Assembly: GCA_030248225.1 (NCBI GenBank)
Contig: JASANE010020387.1
Span: 131,517 to 195,516, forward strand
Source of the DNA: Trileptium ribeirensis
Lineage: Eukaryota; Nematoda; Enoplea; Enoplida; Thoracostomopsidae
Direction: 5' to 3'
Length of the DNA: 64,000 nucleotides
Made by a program: the position numbers and the translations under genes. The notes under the pieces were generated by a model. That model did no database searches, was not told where the DNA came from, and saw only the letters and a list, made by a program, of their open reading frames with translations. This document shows, piece after piece, positions 27,601 to 42,600 of this stretch (its first letter is position 1; each line of letters starts with the position of its first letter).

Positions 27601-30600
27601 GAAATTTGTCCAGCTCTTCAACATGTGGACGGACGAAGTTGCGTCTCGACACGGACGAACTCAATTTCGTCCGTCTTCTGCGTAATTGCTTTTCATATAT
27701 ACAGATTTTTGTAATATAAAAATGATGTGAAACTTATAAGCAAAAATATATATCTATATATAGGGATATCTATGCCTACAGAATAGGAGAAACATCTGTA
27801 GCTATTATCCGGGGTGAAGGGGCCTGGTTAGAAACTGCGGCCACCGAATTTTGCTAAGGGGTATGAACTGGGGCCCTGGCTTAAACTAGGGGTCGAAATT
27901 GAAAATTTTCAAAATTTAATATTGTTTAGCGAAAACCCTAAAATTGTTAATAAATAGGCTTAGAAACGGTGCAAAAACGTGTTTACCGAGGTCAAAAGTA
28001 ACTTTTCAACCAATTTTTGCTGAAGTTAGTTAAATTTTTAACTTCGGAAAGGGATTTTTGTAATTTTGTAAATTTTTTGTCATCTAAGGGGTTTTTGACG
28101 GGGGATATCAAAGATTTTGCCAGGTGGCGCTCGTTTCCTGCCAGGGTCCAACGAAAAATACCAAAAGGTCCCATCCCCGTCACTTTGGAGAAGACAGAGT
28201 TACAGATTTCCCAACTTGTTGTGGGCGGAACACATCATCAGGAAGAATTTTAAGCACGCATTATGCGACACGGGATTGAATATTTCGCAGTTTAGATAAA
28301 AGATTAAGTTTTGTCAGTATATATGGGTTGTCGTATTCATATAATCTAAGATCTTAAGGAACAGTCAAACTTTTAGCAACAATAACTCTTTACGATCCTA
28401 CAGTTATCTTCATAAAATTAGCGAGTTTTGAAACGTACCTCGCGAGCACATTGCGGACCAAGTTCGTCTTTTGCATGCTCTTTATTTTTAATGGAATCAT
28501 CGTCGTCATCTTCGTCTGTATCGTCGTCGTCATCATCATCATCGTCGTCAAGTACAGCATGTCGATAGAGACACGGCAGAACCGTGCCACTGGCGTCAGG
28601 TCCCGGTAGTTGTTTGCCGTCCGTGTTTAATTGTCCACCTGCATTCCACCATTGTTCATTAGCATTGCAAAGCCGAACTGCGTCCTACAATATGAATATG
28701 CACTGTCTAGCCGGAGATGCCGGATTCGTGCATTTCATGTAAAATTTGGATCGCATAATCGAGAAAGATGCCTTAAAAATGGAATTATGTGAATTCAGTT
28801 TTGCGAAAATGTGTGCCAGCCTACAACGCCCCACAAAACAATAATTTTTAAGAATACGCTACACATAAAGTAACGGGTATGCATTACTAAAACAGTTAGA
28901 ATATTGCAATAAAAACGTAATTGCATTTACCGTTGCACAAGCCTTAAACAATCGATTGTCAAGCGTAAAATCTCGCGCCATGAAATATTGAATTTCGAGC
29001 AGACGTTGCTCACAATCGTTCGACACTTGCTCAGACTCGATATTATCCATGAGACATGATATCATCTGCAAAAATAGAATATACTAGTAACACGTAAACG
29101 TGGGTGACGGAGGCATGGTGGTTAACAATCGGCCGAGTCATTCAAAAGTTATAACACACTTAATAATTTTTCACTCATTTTTAAGAGACTTTGCTTAATT
29201 TTAAGAGAATTTATAAAGGTAAGTAGATCACTCGTATACAGCCTTTTAGAAAACGTGAAGGTACATGTTATGTCAAAAAATGACCGAGATAGCACGAACG
29301 GTTGTCGAGATATGATGAACTTAGGTTTCCCTAAGTCAATTTTAAGAGAATTTGCTTAATTTTTAAAGAAAGAGATGAAATACGTCAATCAGCTATATAC
29401 AGCTGTTTAGAAAACGTGAAAATACATTTTATGTAAAAAAATCGCCGAAATAGCACGAACGATTGTCGAGATGCGGTGAAAAAGCTGAAAAAATGGCAAA
29501 AATCCCTAAGTTTGAGCAACATTTGCTTAATTTTGAGTATAAAGCAATTTTCGTAGAAAAAAGTGCTCAAAGAAAGGGCACTCCGCAAGAGAATATGCAA
29601 CACGAAGAAAAAAAATTTCTAAAATCGGCCCAGGCGCTCAACCTGCAGACCTGTCTGTGACAAACAAAAAAAAAGTCACAGAGAAAATTGAAATTTTGCG
29701 TCTAGTATATTGATATATATAAAGTTAAATGTACGCCTCCGGCTGCGACACGCCACCTTCGGTGGCTCGTCTTGCCTCCGTCAATAAACATGTTGGTCCA
29801 AATACTATATTTATATTATTTATATACGAACATAGCAATTAACACACAGGGTAAGTACAAGTATTGCAAACGTTACACCTTAAAACGTATTGAACAGAAA
29901 ATTTTGTACAACCTGAAACGACGATAACATTCGCTAATATGATATTAAAACTGTCGAAACTATATAACTTAAAAATTTCCACGGCACATAATTGTTATTA
30001 CCGCACTAAGTGAAATATGTTATAATCATTTTTTCGTTCCCAATAGACTAGACACTGTAGCCTTTAATACTTGCTTTTTGAGAGTTATGAGTACTAAAAA
30101 GCGTGCACAAGAGAAAAGTCCGAAATCTGTTTGAGCCCTAATGATACACTATTTTAAATGTGATACGAGTGTGCGGTCTTATCCCACAATTCTGGGGTCA
30201 AAATTCGTTGAACCCCCAGTTTTGAGAGGATAAATGAGACAATGGTCTGAGGGATACGTACGTCAGTTCACCAGTTTGAGAGGTATAGTCGGTTAAACCG
30301 ATAGCAGTTGTCCAATGGCCCCCTTCAAACTAGGGGTCAATGAGCTTTAGACCCCTCTCCAGAAAAAATGAGGCCATGACACCTAAGGTTGGTTTACATT
30401 ACAATACAAGGAGGTGTCATACTCTTTCACTATTAAATCGTGCCAATGCCGTTAACGCTACAGAAAGATGTCCGAAAATATTACGGCTGAAATGTAGCGA
30501 GCACAGACGAAAAAACTTTTTCTATATCAGAATTCAGCTTTGGAGATTATAAAGTAGCTGTTATTCAAGATTTCCGTTAGATTGGGGCTCTAATCTTGCT

Positions 30601-33600
30601 TAGTGCCCCTTGCAACAACATCAAAAAGCTAATTTCTTGTTTGCCGGCAATGCATGACGTGCTAATACTGTTAAACCCGCCTATATTTTTGTGTGTTGCT
30701 ACCCCTGCGGGATACTGCAAGATCTGCCGAATGCAATAAAAACGTTTGTATTTGCGGGACATGCATCCAATACCGCAAGTGGTAGGACCTACAAGGTTGA
30801 GACTACTGACGCTTGAAACTATTACAATTTTTCACGGAATTCATATTTTTGGCATTTCCTGATGATTTCCGTAACGTGGATATTAATGTATTACCGAAGT
30901 TTTATTGCCTTTCTGAAACTTTGATGGCGGCCGAGGAAGCTCAAATTTCAAATAGTCACAGAAAGCAGAATAGTCACAGTCGCTCCGTCAGTTGCTATTA
31001 GAACATAGCAGATATTAAATAACAAAGATAAAAATACCGATATACGTTATAGCGACATCTCCGTGCATATAAAAACATGTTAAATATAAAGTATAAGCCC
31101 TATGTCCAAAGTCCGTATGCTTAGGTGGTCACTGCGTAAATTGTCCAGGCGAGAGAGACGTAAATTTTTGCAAATGTTGGAATTTGCATAGAAACTCATA
31201 GCTGGCTTTTCCCAAGTGGGGGTAGGAGAAATAGTTCGTGCCTGTCAATTTTCGATGCACCGGGTCAAAATTTTTGTCAGGTAGGAACACCCCAGTGGAT
31301 AAAAGACCAGACAAATTATTTTTACAAAACTCCCTTTCTGAACAATAAAAAATCCATCAATTCCAGTAAAAAATAGGTCGAAAAATTGGTTTTATGCTTA
31401 TTAGAGACGTTACTTTGCCCACTTCTGAGTCTATTTATCACAATTTCTAGCGTTTTCTGCTGAAAAACACCCATTTTTGAAAATTTCAATAAGTCCGTTA
31501 TGTAGTTGAACCACTTCGGGCGTTCACGGCTTTGTTGTGGTTCCTGAATACAGCGCCAGATCCAAAAATGATAGATGTCCGGTTGTGACGCCAGTATTCC
31601 ACAAAATTCTATCGCTGCATCTGAGATTTTAATCATTTCTTCCATAAACAGTGTCAACAATAATACTTTATGACTCTTTTTATAATGTGCATCATTGTTT
31701 CGTCCGTAAATCAACTTTTGTATATGTAGGCGACTACGGGTTCGGTTCATTCATCGTGATTAGATGCCGGTACCGTACCACCTGCGTCGTATTTACTACC
31801 TACTCTTAATGAAAACAAGAGCATTTTTTCTATCCTATTATTGTTTGTTTTCTACCATTTCTTCATTTATTCGTCCGACGGCTGCCCTGGCAGTATTGAA
31901 ACCCTGCTGAGTCCACCTTCTTAGTATCCTTCGTAACATGGTTTATCTTTTCCTTTCCCACTAACCTACAATGACCATGAACCCACCACGCAGTTTATGG
32001 TTGCCGTTCTTTGCTATGTCAATCAGCACTCAGCAGTGACCGTTCTTAATGTATTAAGTAAAAAATTTCAATTTTGCCATCGTCTATGATATTGATATCG
32101 TTATTTTTGAAACATAGGGATAATCAGCCAATTCATAGCTACTAGTTGAAAGATAAATACGAAACGTTAAAAATTATAAAAATGACACTTACATCAATTT
32201 CGGATGTTTTGCTCCTGTCGCAAACCGTATCAATTGCAACCTGACAGTCACGTGCCAATACTGGGTCTGCACGATAGTCCTGACCGATGTTCGCCATCTA
32301 AATAAGTAAATATTTTGGCAAAAAATATGACATATGGGATATGTACACGGAATCCCAGACTACGGGTAACATAGAACAATGTGGGAAACATAAGAAACAG
32401 CGACACGAAGAGAAAAACAATAGCCATTGCGGCACAATGTCGTACAGATATCACAACAATCTTCTAAACCTCATGAAATTGCAACTTCATCAAACGACAT
32501 TATAGTTAAAAGCAACCAAATTGGATCATAGTTTAAGCTTGCATATCTATAGAACCTTACCGCTTTCAGGATATCAACTGAAATCTAGAACATGCCTTAA
32601 CAATATCCCTCAACGCAGCAGTACACTGTGCGCCAAATCCTTCTGCTTTAGGGTCTGCTTCCATATCTTCCATTGCTTTCATCAGACAGTGCATCGTCTC
32701 ACCCTCTCGCTGGACCGTACCACCACAGTGATCTTCGATTTCGGTCGTACAATGGAGAACGATCTCGGGTGCAATACGATAGTCAGACATCAGCATCCTG
32801 CGGTTTTCGGTTACCTGGAATAAGAAAAACTTGCGTCAAAAAATTGATAATAGAGGTGAATTAGTGACGACAACCTATTTACTACTGCTATTTTAAGTAA
32901 CCTAGGATAATCTTGGATTAGTGCAATGTCATCAATTGTTCAAAATAGCGTGTTGAAACATGTATATATAGTATAGTTACATGTTTAATTTTTAGGTGTC
33001 GATCTTTCTTGCCGTGTATGGAGCTGATAATGTTCTCCGTTCTCCAACCAGAAATTAATTGGGCCGTTTGCGGATGCGAGTTTTTATATATAGCGATCAG
33101 CTTGCTTGAGTCTTTATAAATTTCTCCATATTTCGTGTTGATATGTAGCTTTCATCGTGGCATGCTATTGTAAACATTGCAACAAGCCAAACTTAGATTA
33201 TGTGTGTCACCGTAAAAACCCAATAATGGACGCTGTCAAAATTCACCGCTATCCGGCTACTTAAAATTCTCCACTCTGCACATTTTACGCACTACGCTCG
33301 GAATTTAATAACATGTAAAAATAGATTATAATAGCGGGAAAACAGATATATATATATTCGACAATGAAACTGGTTATTTGTATATATTCGATAACATAGA
33401 AATTTTGCTGCATGTGCGAAGCTATGATAACATTGACCGAGTGTTTAAATTTCCGAAACTCAAGAATCACAACATAAGATACAAGGAGACAAAAGTGGCA
33501 TATCCTAGATACAACCAGAAACATTTTTGAAAAAGGGCACGGGTGTCAACAATACTAACATATATATTACTTGTACTTCTCTATTTAACCTACTAAGTTT

Positions 33601-36600
33601 TGCTGTTTTTAGGTCGAGTATATTTGATGTCTCTACAAAATACCTGTGTGCGATGGGGTCGACACTGGCGTGGCTAAGGTTTACGTAGGGATTTCGAAAA
33701 TCAAGTGGCTCCCCTCCGTGCAGAGGTCTGTTGTTATGGTTATTGAATAAGTATAATAAGACATATGAATATAATCTAAAAATTTACATGCTTTCTCCTG
33801 AAGGATTTATCCGATTTTTCCTAAGAAAGCTACATCGAGTAAAATATTACACCGCTTGCACATATATTTGAACAGTCTTTTTTGAACGGGTGCTTACCAA
33901 AACGTTTGGTTACATGGTACTATCGTTGAAAAGGGTGACCCATCAGATCATCAAAAGTACGGACTTATTTCTCTGCTATCAATGTGCGCCGATGAAAAAT
34001 ATTGTAGCATTAGCATACCCTTTAAAAAGACAGCTAGTGATCAGCAATTTAATCAATCTATCTCAACACGGATTTTTCAAAAGGAATTCCAATTGCACCC
34101 ATTTGCTTCAGAGTAAAATGGAACAGTCAACAACATTCGAATCTGGTGGATCAGTTGATATAATTTACATAGATTATGCGAAGGCTTTTGACACTGCGTA
34201 ACAGTAACGCTAAGTTGTTAAAAGCATTTTTTTTGCATACGGTATTCTAAGACCAGCTTTAAATTGGTTTAGGGACTTCCTGTGTTAAATTCAACCAGTA
34301 GCCTGTCTTATCGTCGTGGTGTGAATTATAAGTGTTGAATATTTAATTAAGTGAGATGTGCATAGCTATGTTGCATGGCTGTTTATTGTGAATACTTATT
34401 ACGAGGTTTCAAACAGTTTCCTGGGCCCCTTGAAAATCTCTAGAGAAACAACAGCAATCGATTAAAACCGCTATACGGCATAAATGTCTAAAGTCCGTTG
34501 GCTTTTGTGGTTGTGGGCTGGGGGAGGTCGTCAGGGGGAAAAATTTTGAAATTTTAAGCAACTCAAAAATTTCCTCCGGTTTTTTCGATTTATTTATCCG
34601 AATTTTTCCTCAATTTTTGTTACTTATCACCATATTTTGCAATTCTCGCTAAAGTTTTCCGAGCGGATTCGGCGTGCGGCGGAAGAAAGGGTCATGCCGA
34701 ACCTACAGTGGAAGTAAATAAGGGTTGTTGGGGGAGTGTCCGGGATGAAATAAATCGAAGCCTATCGCTTTACGCCCTCTGGCAGCACATTTCAGAACCT
34801 TTTAGAAATTCCTTCCTATGATCAAAAAGACTGAAAATTTCGGAATTATTTATAAATTATATATGCATTTCAGGGAAAATTATAATTTCGCGATCCCCTT
34901 TTACGTTAAAGGGACGTTTGTCTGTACATAGGTATTGAACATAGCACCCACAACTGTTTTCATCGGATTTTACAACGTTGAAAACGTTTAAATCCATTCT
35001 AGCTCTCTTGCAATAAATGCTACATTTGATTTAATCTTCCAACGTTTAGTATTTTTAGCCACAGCAGCGTCCATACGGATGACATATCGGACACAGGAAC
35101 TGAGCTATGAAATCAAAATGTTCAGTATGTTGAATTCTACAAACCAATCGTTTACAACACCCCAGCAAGAAAGATATGACAAAATTTTGGAATTTTATTT
35201 TTTGGGTGATATTTTTAACTGCGGTTATAGCTGGAAAACGTCAAAAAGCTTATATATATGTTCATCCAGCAAAGCTGTAGCTCTCGATCAGAGGATTCAT
35301 CATGATGGTTGTAATTTTTGTGATACGACGTCCATGAGTTGTTAAAATTTTGAAATGTATGTGGCATTGATGATATTAATTTAATAAGTACGTATTATTT
35401 CTTTAGCTTTATATAGTAGCAGCAAGTGTGTATATAAACAAGTGTTCTTTTCCATTATACCCCCAGCTTGCGTTTGGCCAAAGATGGTCAGGTTCTGGAA
35501 ATTTTGGTATTTTTGTGATCCTCGAGAACTCCCCTGATCATTTCTACCAAAAAATAGAATTTTTAAAATTTTAGATTTTTTTGGGTCCTGAGGGTCCCCC
35601 CTTGGGACCCCAAAAATTTTTTCTTAAAAATTAGATTTTTACCCACCATTCGACGCGGCTTGACGAGCTGAATCGAATGTGTAATGGCCAAAAATTATCG
35701 GGGGCTGAGAGGCTCAGCAACTGAACAGTTTTGGCAATAACTTAGGATGCTTTATCGGATTCCGTTAAGATTAACAATCGTCAAGCCGCGTCGAATGGTG
35801 GGTAAAAGTCCAATTTTTAAGAAAATTTTTTTGGGTTCCCAAGGAAGGACCCTCAGGACCCGAAAAAATCGAAAATTTTAAAAATTAAATTTTTTAGTCG
35901 AAATGATAACGGGAGGTCTCGAGGATCACAAAAATACCAAAATTTCCAGAATCTGACCATTTTTGGGCAAATGCAGGCTGGGGAGATACATAATGGAAAA
36001 GAACCTAGACAAGTACTGCTTTGACAAAAAGTTTTATATTGATAAGTCAAAAAATATAAGTCCAGCGGGCAGTAACCTGAATACCGATTCCGTGAAAGGG
36101 GTAAATAAAACCATACGGGAACCAGAATTCCGGTTAAGGATTGTCTAAAACATTAGCCGTTTTTCGTACAGCTATAGTCCAAACATACATTTTATGTGTT
36201 CCTTTCATAACCAGACAAAACAAGATTTTACTTCTTCAACAAATTGCCGTATAAAACGTAAGTAGGGCAAATATGATAAGTACTCCCCAGTATGTTTCAT
36301 CGTGCCCATGGGAATTATTCATTTTAGTTGAATCATTCACAGAGACGTCGTGTATGTTAAAACTCGACTAGTTCAACCTGATTTGTACACAAAAATGTGG
36401 ATTACTTAGAACTACTTAAGCCGGAACTTTTGAACCTGAACATTGCACAACCACATAAACAATTCTAAGCATTTATATATTGCTGCAAACATATTGCGCT
36501 TCTAAATGTTGCAAACCAGCACATACTAAAGTTCACTACTAAGAAATATGCTCAGTAATTCAGGGGTGCAGTACGCCGCTCAAAAGTGTGGGGGTGCTAC

Positions 36601-39600
36601 CCCAAGTTACGGGAGCCTTTTTTGTCGGAAAGTGGGCCTCCCCCGTGCAGGGTTTTTTTTGTTTTATTTCTACATAGCCAATTGGCTAAAACCACCAAAA
36701 TATTTTTAGCCAATCCAAAAATCTTTTAGTCAAATTCTCACAAAACTCGCGGGTGGCATTCTGGGCAATTTGCACTGGAAAAATTTGAGAAATTGTGCCA
36801 AGTGCCAGAAACAGGTATATGCACTATATAGGATGTAAGAAGTGAACAGCAATTTACTTATATTTTTAGCGTGCACATTTTTAGTGAACTGTAGTGACTG
36901 GGATAACTTCATGCTTCTTTGCATGTGGAAATTTTTTAAAAGTAGCCTTTAAGTAGTTTTAAAATTTTTTAGCCAATTTGGCTAAAGGATCTAAATTTTT
37001 TTTAGCCAATACACAAATTTTTTAGCCATGGCTAAAGAATTGGCTAATAAAAAAAACACTGCCCCCGTGCTGCACCCCAGCAGGAACTACGTCCTAGTTA
37101 AGAAACAGAGTTTATTGTTAAATGTTTAGATATAGATCATCATAGAGCAATTTTCTTTCAGAACCGGAGAATTCAATATTTATAGTAATGTGGAATATCT
37201 GTGGAATAATATTATAGTAATGGTATGCCTAATAGCTCAACGCGAAAGTACATGGAGCGAAATTGAATACTCTGCCATCAATGTGGCGCATACATTCAGT
37301 GCTGTGCAGTTTATGATTGGTTGCATAATGGAACTTCTCGAGTTGGAGAACCGCAAAAACGTGAGACACACCAAGTCGATCATCATAACAAAGCAATAAT
37401 TATCGAAATTTCTATATTCCGCATCGTCTTCCAAATTAAAGTCCCACAGAGACAATAATAGTTATTTATTGACATTGACACAGATACAAAACAATTCCAA
37501 TTGCAAGCTGCGTATCTTAAATTAGAATTAAACTAATATATAGGAAAAAACTTAATATGCTTTCTAAGCGGTCAATGATTGTTGAACTTCAAATATTGCG
37601 GGACATCAATTTTTGTTAAAAGATGACGAAATTTTGATATATTTTCCTAATACTATGCTGTTGCCATCTAGCCATTATGGAAGATCAACCCATGTAACAT
37701 TTTATACCATTATTAAGTCATTATGAAATCGTGTTACCTCGAAGATTTCCATGTTAAATAATTTTAATATTTCTGTATACGGTAAATATGTGATGCACAA
37801 TCAATGATAGACGAGTAAAGTATCGCTGAACTGTTTCGATAATATCAATATCGGATTATAAACTAGGTGACCAAACGTTACAGGGATATTCCAACATCGG
37901 TCTAACAAAACTGATGAATGCACACAATAATGCTAGTCTGTCATTAGTAAGAAAACATCGAAATGACATAATAATTTTGTAACATTTTGGTAACATCATT
38001 ACAGGTAATTTTGGTTGAAGTTTAGAATCTATTAAAACAACTGAATCCTTAAAATATCCACACAGCATTTCAACGATGTATTGCTCATATAATATTTTTA
38101 TTTTTTGATTGCAGATATGTATAGTACCCGTCAAAATGACTGTCGCTCGCTCGCAACTAGTTCGATATAAATTTGTTCTAAAATAGAATTTATTATTAAT
38201 TTAGATAAATTTGAAAACTCGAGCGAGTCACTCGCTCGCTACTTGCACGAGCTTGCTCGCTTGAAATGCGACGGTCCTTTCTGGCGCGTACGGTATATAC
38301 GAACATTTTTCAAGTGAAATTTAGTTGCCATAGCTTTGACGGAACTGGAATATAATTAAGGGCTCCTTGTAAAACAACGATGACATGACTTAAATTACAA
38401 TTTTCGCAACAAAGATTTTAAAATCATCAGCGAATATCTTAATGTCTACATCAGGTAATTGTAGCGTATGTCATTTGTATACAGCATAAAAAGCAATAAC
38501 AGACCTAAAACGCTCCTCTGTGGTACTCCAGATTTAACACAACGCAATGTCGAACAACGCGAATTTAACACAGAAAGTTCTGTTTGATACAAAAGCCTTA
38601 AACAAATGTAAAGCTAATCCTCAAATACCATATGCAAAAAACTTTTGTAAGAACATAAGGTGCGGCACTGTGTCAAAACCCTTTGTATAATCTATGTAAA
38701 TTATGGTTCACCGGAATCAACTATTGTTGACCATTTCATTTTACACTGAAGCAAATGTGTGTGGTACGCTTTTTAAAAAACCTATGTTGAGATACATTAA
38801 TTAAATTATTGATCACAAGATGACACTTTGAATCATCAGCTACAATGCTTTTCATAATCCTGACACATATTGATAGAATGAAATAGGTCTATAATTTCAA
38901 GGATCGGGTGGGTCCCCTTTTTTAAAATACAAGTAATCGCACCATGTAGTCATAGTTTGGTAAACTCCCATTGAAAAGACAGTTCAAAGATATGTACAAG
39001 CGGTATACTAATTACTTGATGTAGCTTTCTTATGAAAAATTGGGTAAATACTTCAGGCGAATAGCTTACTATATTTTTTAAGATGGTGCGAAACGAAGAA
39101 AGGGGTGAAAGCTACTCAATTAAACGCGTTTAAAGTTTCAAAATTCTTTTCTGGTCAATATGCGGTAAATTTATATCATCGTCAAAATATACTCATTAAA
39201 AATCAGCCAATGAATTACAACGCGTTTCATCATCAATTACAGTTAAACCTTGCGCATTTTTTAAAATAGTCGAGTATAAATTTCTGCACTCATAACGTTT
39301 ACCAAATTTATAATCCATTTTGAACATTTTAAAATTAAATATTCGTATTCTGTGTAATTATTTACAAGTCGACATTTACGCCAGATTTTTTGTTACTCAG
39401 TAATCGCTTACGTAATATATTTTGGATGTTCAAAAACTTTTCTCTTATTGGTTTTTTTGGAACAATTATTCACATGTGGTCAGCTGAATTTTGTAAAATA
39501 TTGCCCATTTTTCTTGTATTGTAAAAACTGTTCTGAGAATATATTCGCAATTAACAGAACTTAAGTAATTTGCAATACTCACATTGAATAGTCATACATT

Positions 39601-42600
39601 GGAATACTGTTACAATTTTGAACAATTTTACCTGATAAAACAAATCTTATTGAAATATGACCTGAAGTTGCAAAATATTTATCTGCAGTAACTTGAAATA
39701 TACGTATTTAATGTTGAATTACATACAATTAGATCTAGTGTGTTTTTCCTGGTGTTGCTAATTTTATCAACTGAATCAGTTCGTTTTCTTTCAGAGTCAT
39801 TTTACTGCTTGAATATACATCCACATCGGTAATACTATATTAAAATATGGAAATACTGAGTATTTATAAGCGAATCTTATCCCTCACTTTGAAATTTCCA
39901 TCGAGAGTGAACATGCCTCCCACCCACCCGGAGGCTATTGACAGGCCAGAAACATGGGAAAGCCCACAAAGGTGGTATATTATAATACCAAAGAAATATT
40001 GAAAAACAAAGACATGCATACCTGATCCTCACAATCAGGCGAAAGAGCATTCGGCGCGGCATCACTCGGGAGTGGCTGTCCATCATCCACGTGCCTAGCT
40101 TTCCACTGTACTTCATGATCATGGGCAACATTTTCCAAACATAGCAAAATATAGGTAAGTGTATAGTGGGCTGGACTTTTAGCCGTTGCATCAGGCTTTC
40201 CGTCGCGTCCTACCGGAGAAGGTGGCGCACAGTTGTAGTACTTGATTTCTTGTCCACATGCTTGAACTAAAGGATGTGATGCTTTGTAATCCCGCGCCAT
40301 AATTTGCTCGCGCAACAACAATTTTTCAGCACATCGGGAAGATACCTTGTTTAGCAATCGCTGTTGAATGAGGCAGCGAAGAACCCGGCCTAAAATGGTG
40401 GAGTCGTGTAACAATAACAAAAATTAGGTTTTGGGGTACCATATAACCACAAACAGCAAAAATACTTCTAGTAACGTACTGTTGTTGCTACAGTATAGCT
40501 TGCAAAACGGATAACCTGTAAAATAGACACAATATTACCAAAATATAGTGCTGAAATTTTGTGTATTTAATCAAATACCAATTACAAACGTACTATTAAA
40601 ACATCACGATGAAGCAATATAAACGAGAAAATAGTAGGCTTATGACAATCTACAGGTTTTCGGATTAGCTCATGCGATAAAAGTATTGAGTTGCGTGGCA
40701 CTTATACACCTACAGAGGTACACAGCTTGAAAATTGGATCATGCCAATCTATCTATCTGTAAGTTTTCGAAGTTGACCGTGCGATATAAATATTTTAGGT
40801 ACGTGGCACTTATGCACCTAATAAAACATTACGCTTGAAAATGGCTCATGACATTCATGTTTTGTCTTGAAAGTTGTGGTATATAAATTTGAAAGTTGTG
40901 GTATATAAATTTCGAATGTTTATGCTTTTTGTCATTGTAGGAAAAAAATCAAGCGGTCTATGGTCTTAAAATGTACTGAAAATGGCAGTCACGTTGCCCT
41001 TAATGTATCGCCTTGACCAAATATGTAGCTACAATAAATCTTTAGCGATATATAAAGTGTAGACAATCTACCCGAGGACAGCAGTAAGAGTTGCTTCTTA
41101 CCTGCATATGGTAAGTCGGGGTACACAAAAATGTACAGACGACTAACCTTCGCCCGCTTCTACATGCCGACATAGGTCTTCTCGTTCAACACGACAAGCA
41201 TAATACAATGGGCGATCTAAATGAAAATCGTCGGTTTGAAGCTCAGCAATACGCAGCAGTTGTTGACGACACATAGACCTAAGTTCAAAACCTATGCTTT
41301 TATCATGGGATCCAGCAGGTTCCTTGCTTTTTTTCGTATCTGAGTCGACCAGTCGTTGCAAAAGACATTCGACAACTTCACCTTGTGTGTGATGATGTAT
41401 ATCGTTGGTATCGGTTCGACCACAACCGCTGCTCAATATGTCTGACTGGCATGCCTAAAACAGAAGTGTAAATAACAAAACATTGATTAAATTAAGTTTC
41501 CAAATACTGATTGAATACCGTGAACTTCATATAATCACCACACATTTAGAGAAACATAGCCAGAAGAATTTTAATATTCAACCTTAAAGGGTCAAATAAA
41601 CAACCTAAAGCCTATAAAACAATTTTAGCCCTCTGTAAACAGCTAGACTGAAAAAAAGACAAATTTTTACTATATTGTTCGCCTGTGCACAATGGGGACC
41701 CAACTACCAACCCGCCCCCATGTTCATGAAATTTTCCACCATATTTTCTCTCATGTCCTCCTCACTCGGGCGAAACAATTATGTTCAACTCATCCAAAAA
41801 TTCTTTATGTCTCTGAATTAATGTTTTCTCTGTACGAAATGTTTTCAAACATTAACTATCACTATTTCTAATGATAAAACAACGTTTTCTAGCCTAAAAA
41901 TAACTGCAGAACAGCAAATCACATGAAAAATGAAATATTTAGCATTTCAAGCAAAATTTATTCCCCAAGAATGAACAGCCCCACTTTTCGGCAGGCTGAC
42001 GAGCACAGGCCGGATATTGGTGCAAAAATTGAACATTTTAGCTCTCTATAATATTCATAGCGGTAATGACATACCCTACTGAGACCAACACAACGAAATA
42101 AACTCTTTCCAACTTTATAAGATTAAATAAACATATAACGTTTATATACCTCTTGTAAGCTGGAAACTAAATTAATAAAAATTGTAAAAAACTAATCAAT
42201 GGCAACACGAAATATGGAGAAATTTACAGACTTAAGCAAGCTGCTCGCTATATATTACGTAACTAACATCAGCAAAAGGCCCAATTAATTTCCAGTCGGA
42301 GAACATTATCAGCTCCATACGCCTCAAGAAAGATCGACACCTGAAAAACGTATAAACACACTATACAAGTGTTAACACACTATTTCGAAAAATTGATGAC
42401 AATGCACATATACATAAATCCAAGATTATCTTATGTCACCTAGAACATCAAATATTGACAATTCTGAATCTAACAGTAACCGAAATCAGACACACCGAAC
42501 ATGAGCTAGCTCATCATTTTACGGCTGCACATGGCAGAGTAAACTATGAGAACCCAGTGTATCTGGGAGAAACCGGAATTCCGGTCCACCGAAAATCGTA

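Noticed and set aside
31322..31750. 142-residue minus frame rich in Trp and Phe
   Set aside because: No family recognised and no splice or GLG1 repeat motifs. Kept only as a note in the intron entry.
37190..37455. Overlapping 69- and 72-residue frames on both strands after an acceptor-like TTTTCTTTCAG
   Set aside because: No Cys-repeat motif, not needed by GLG1 phase, and no family recognised.
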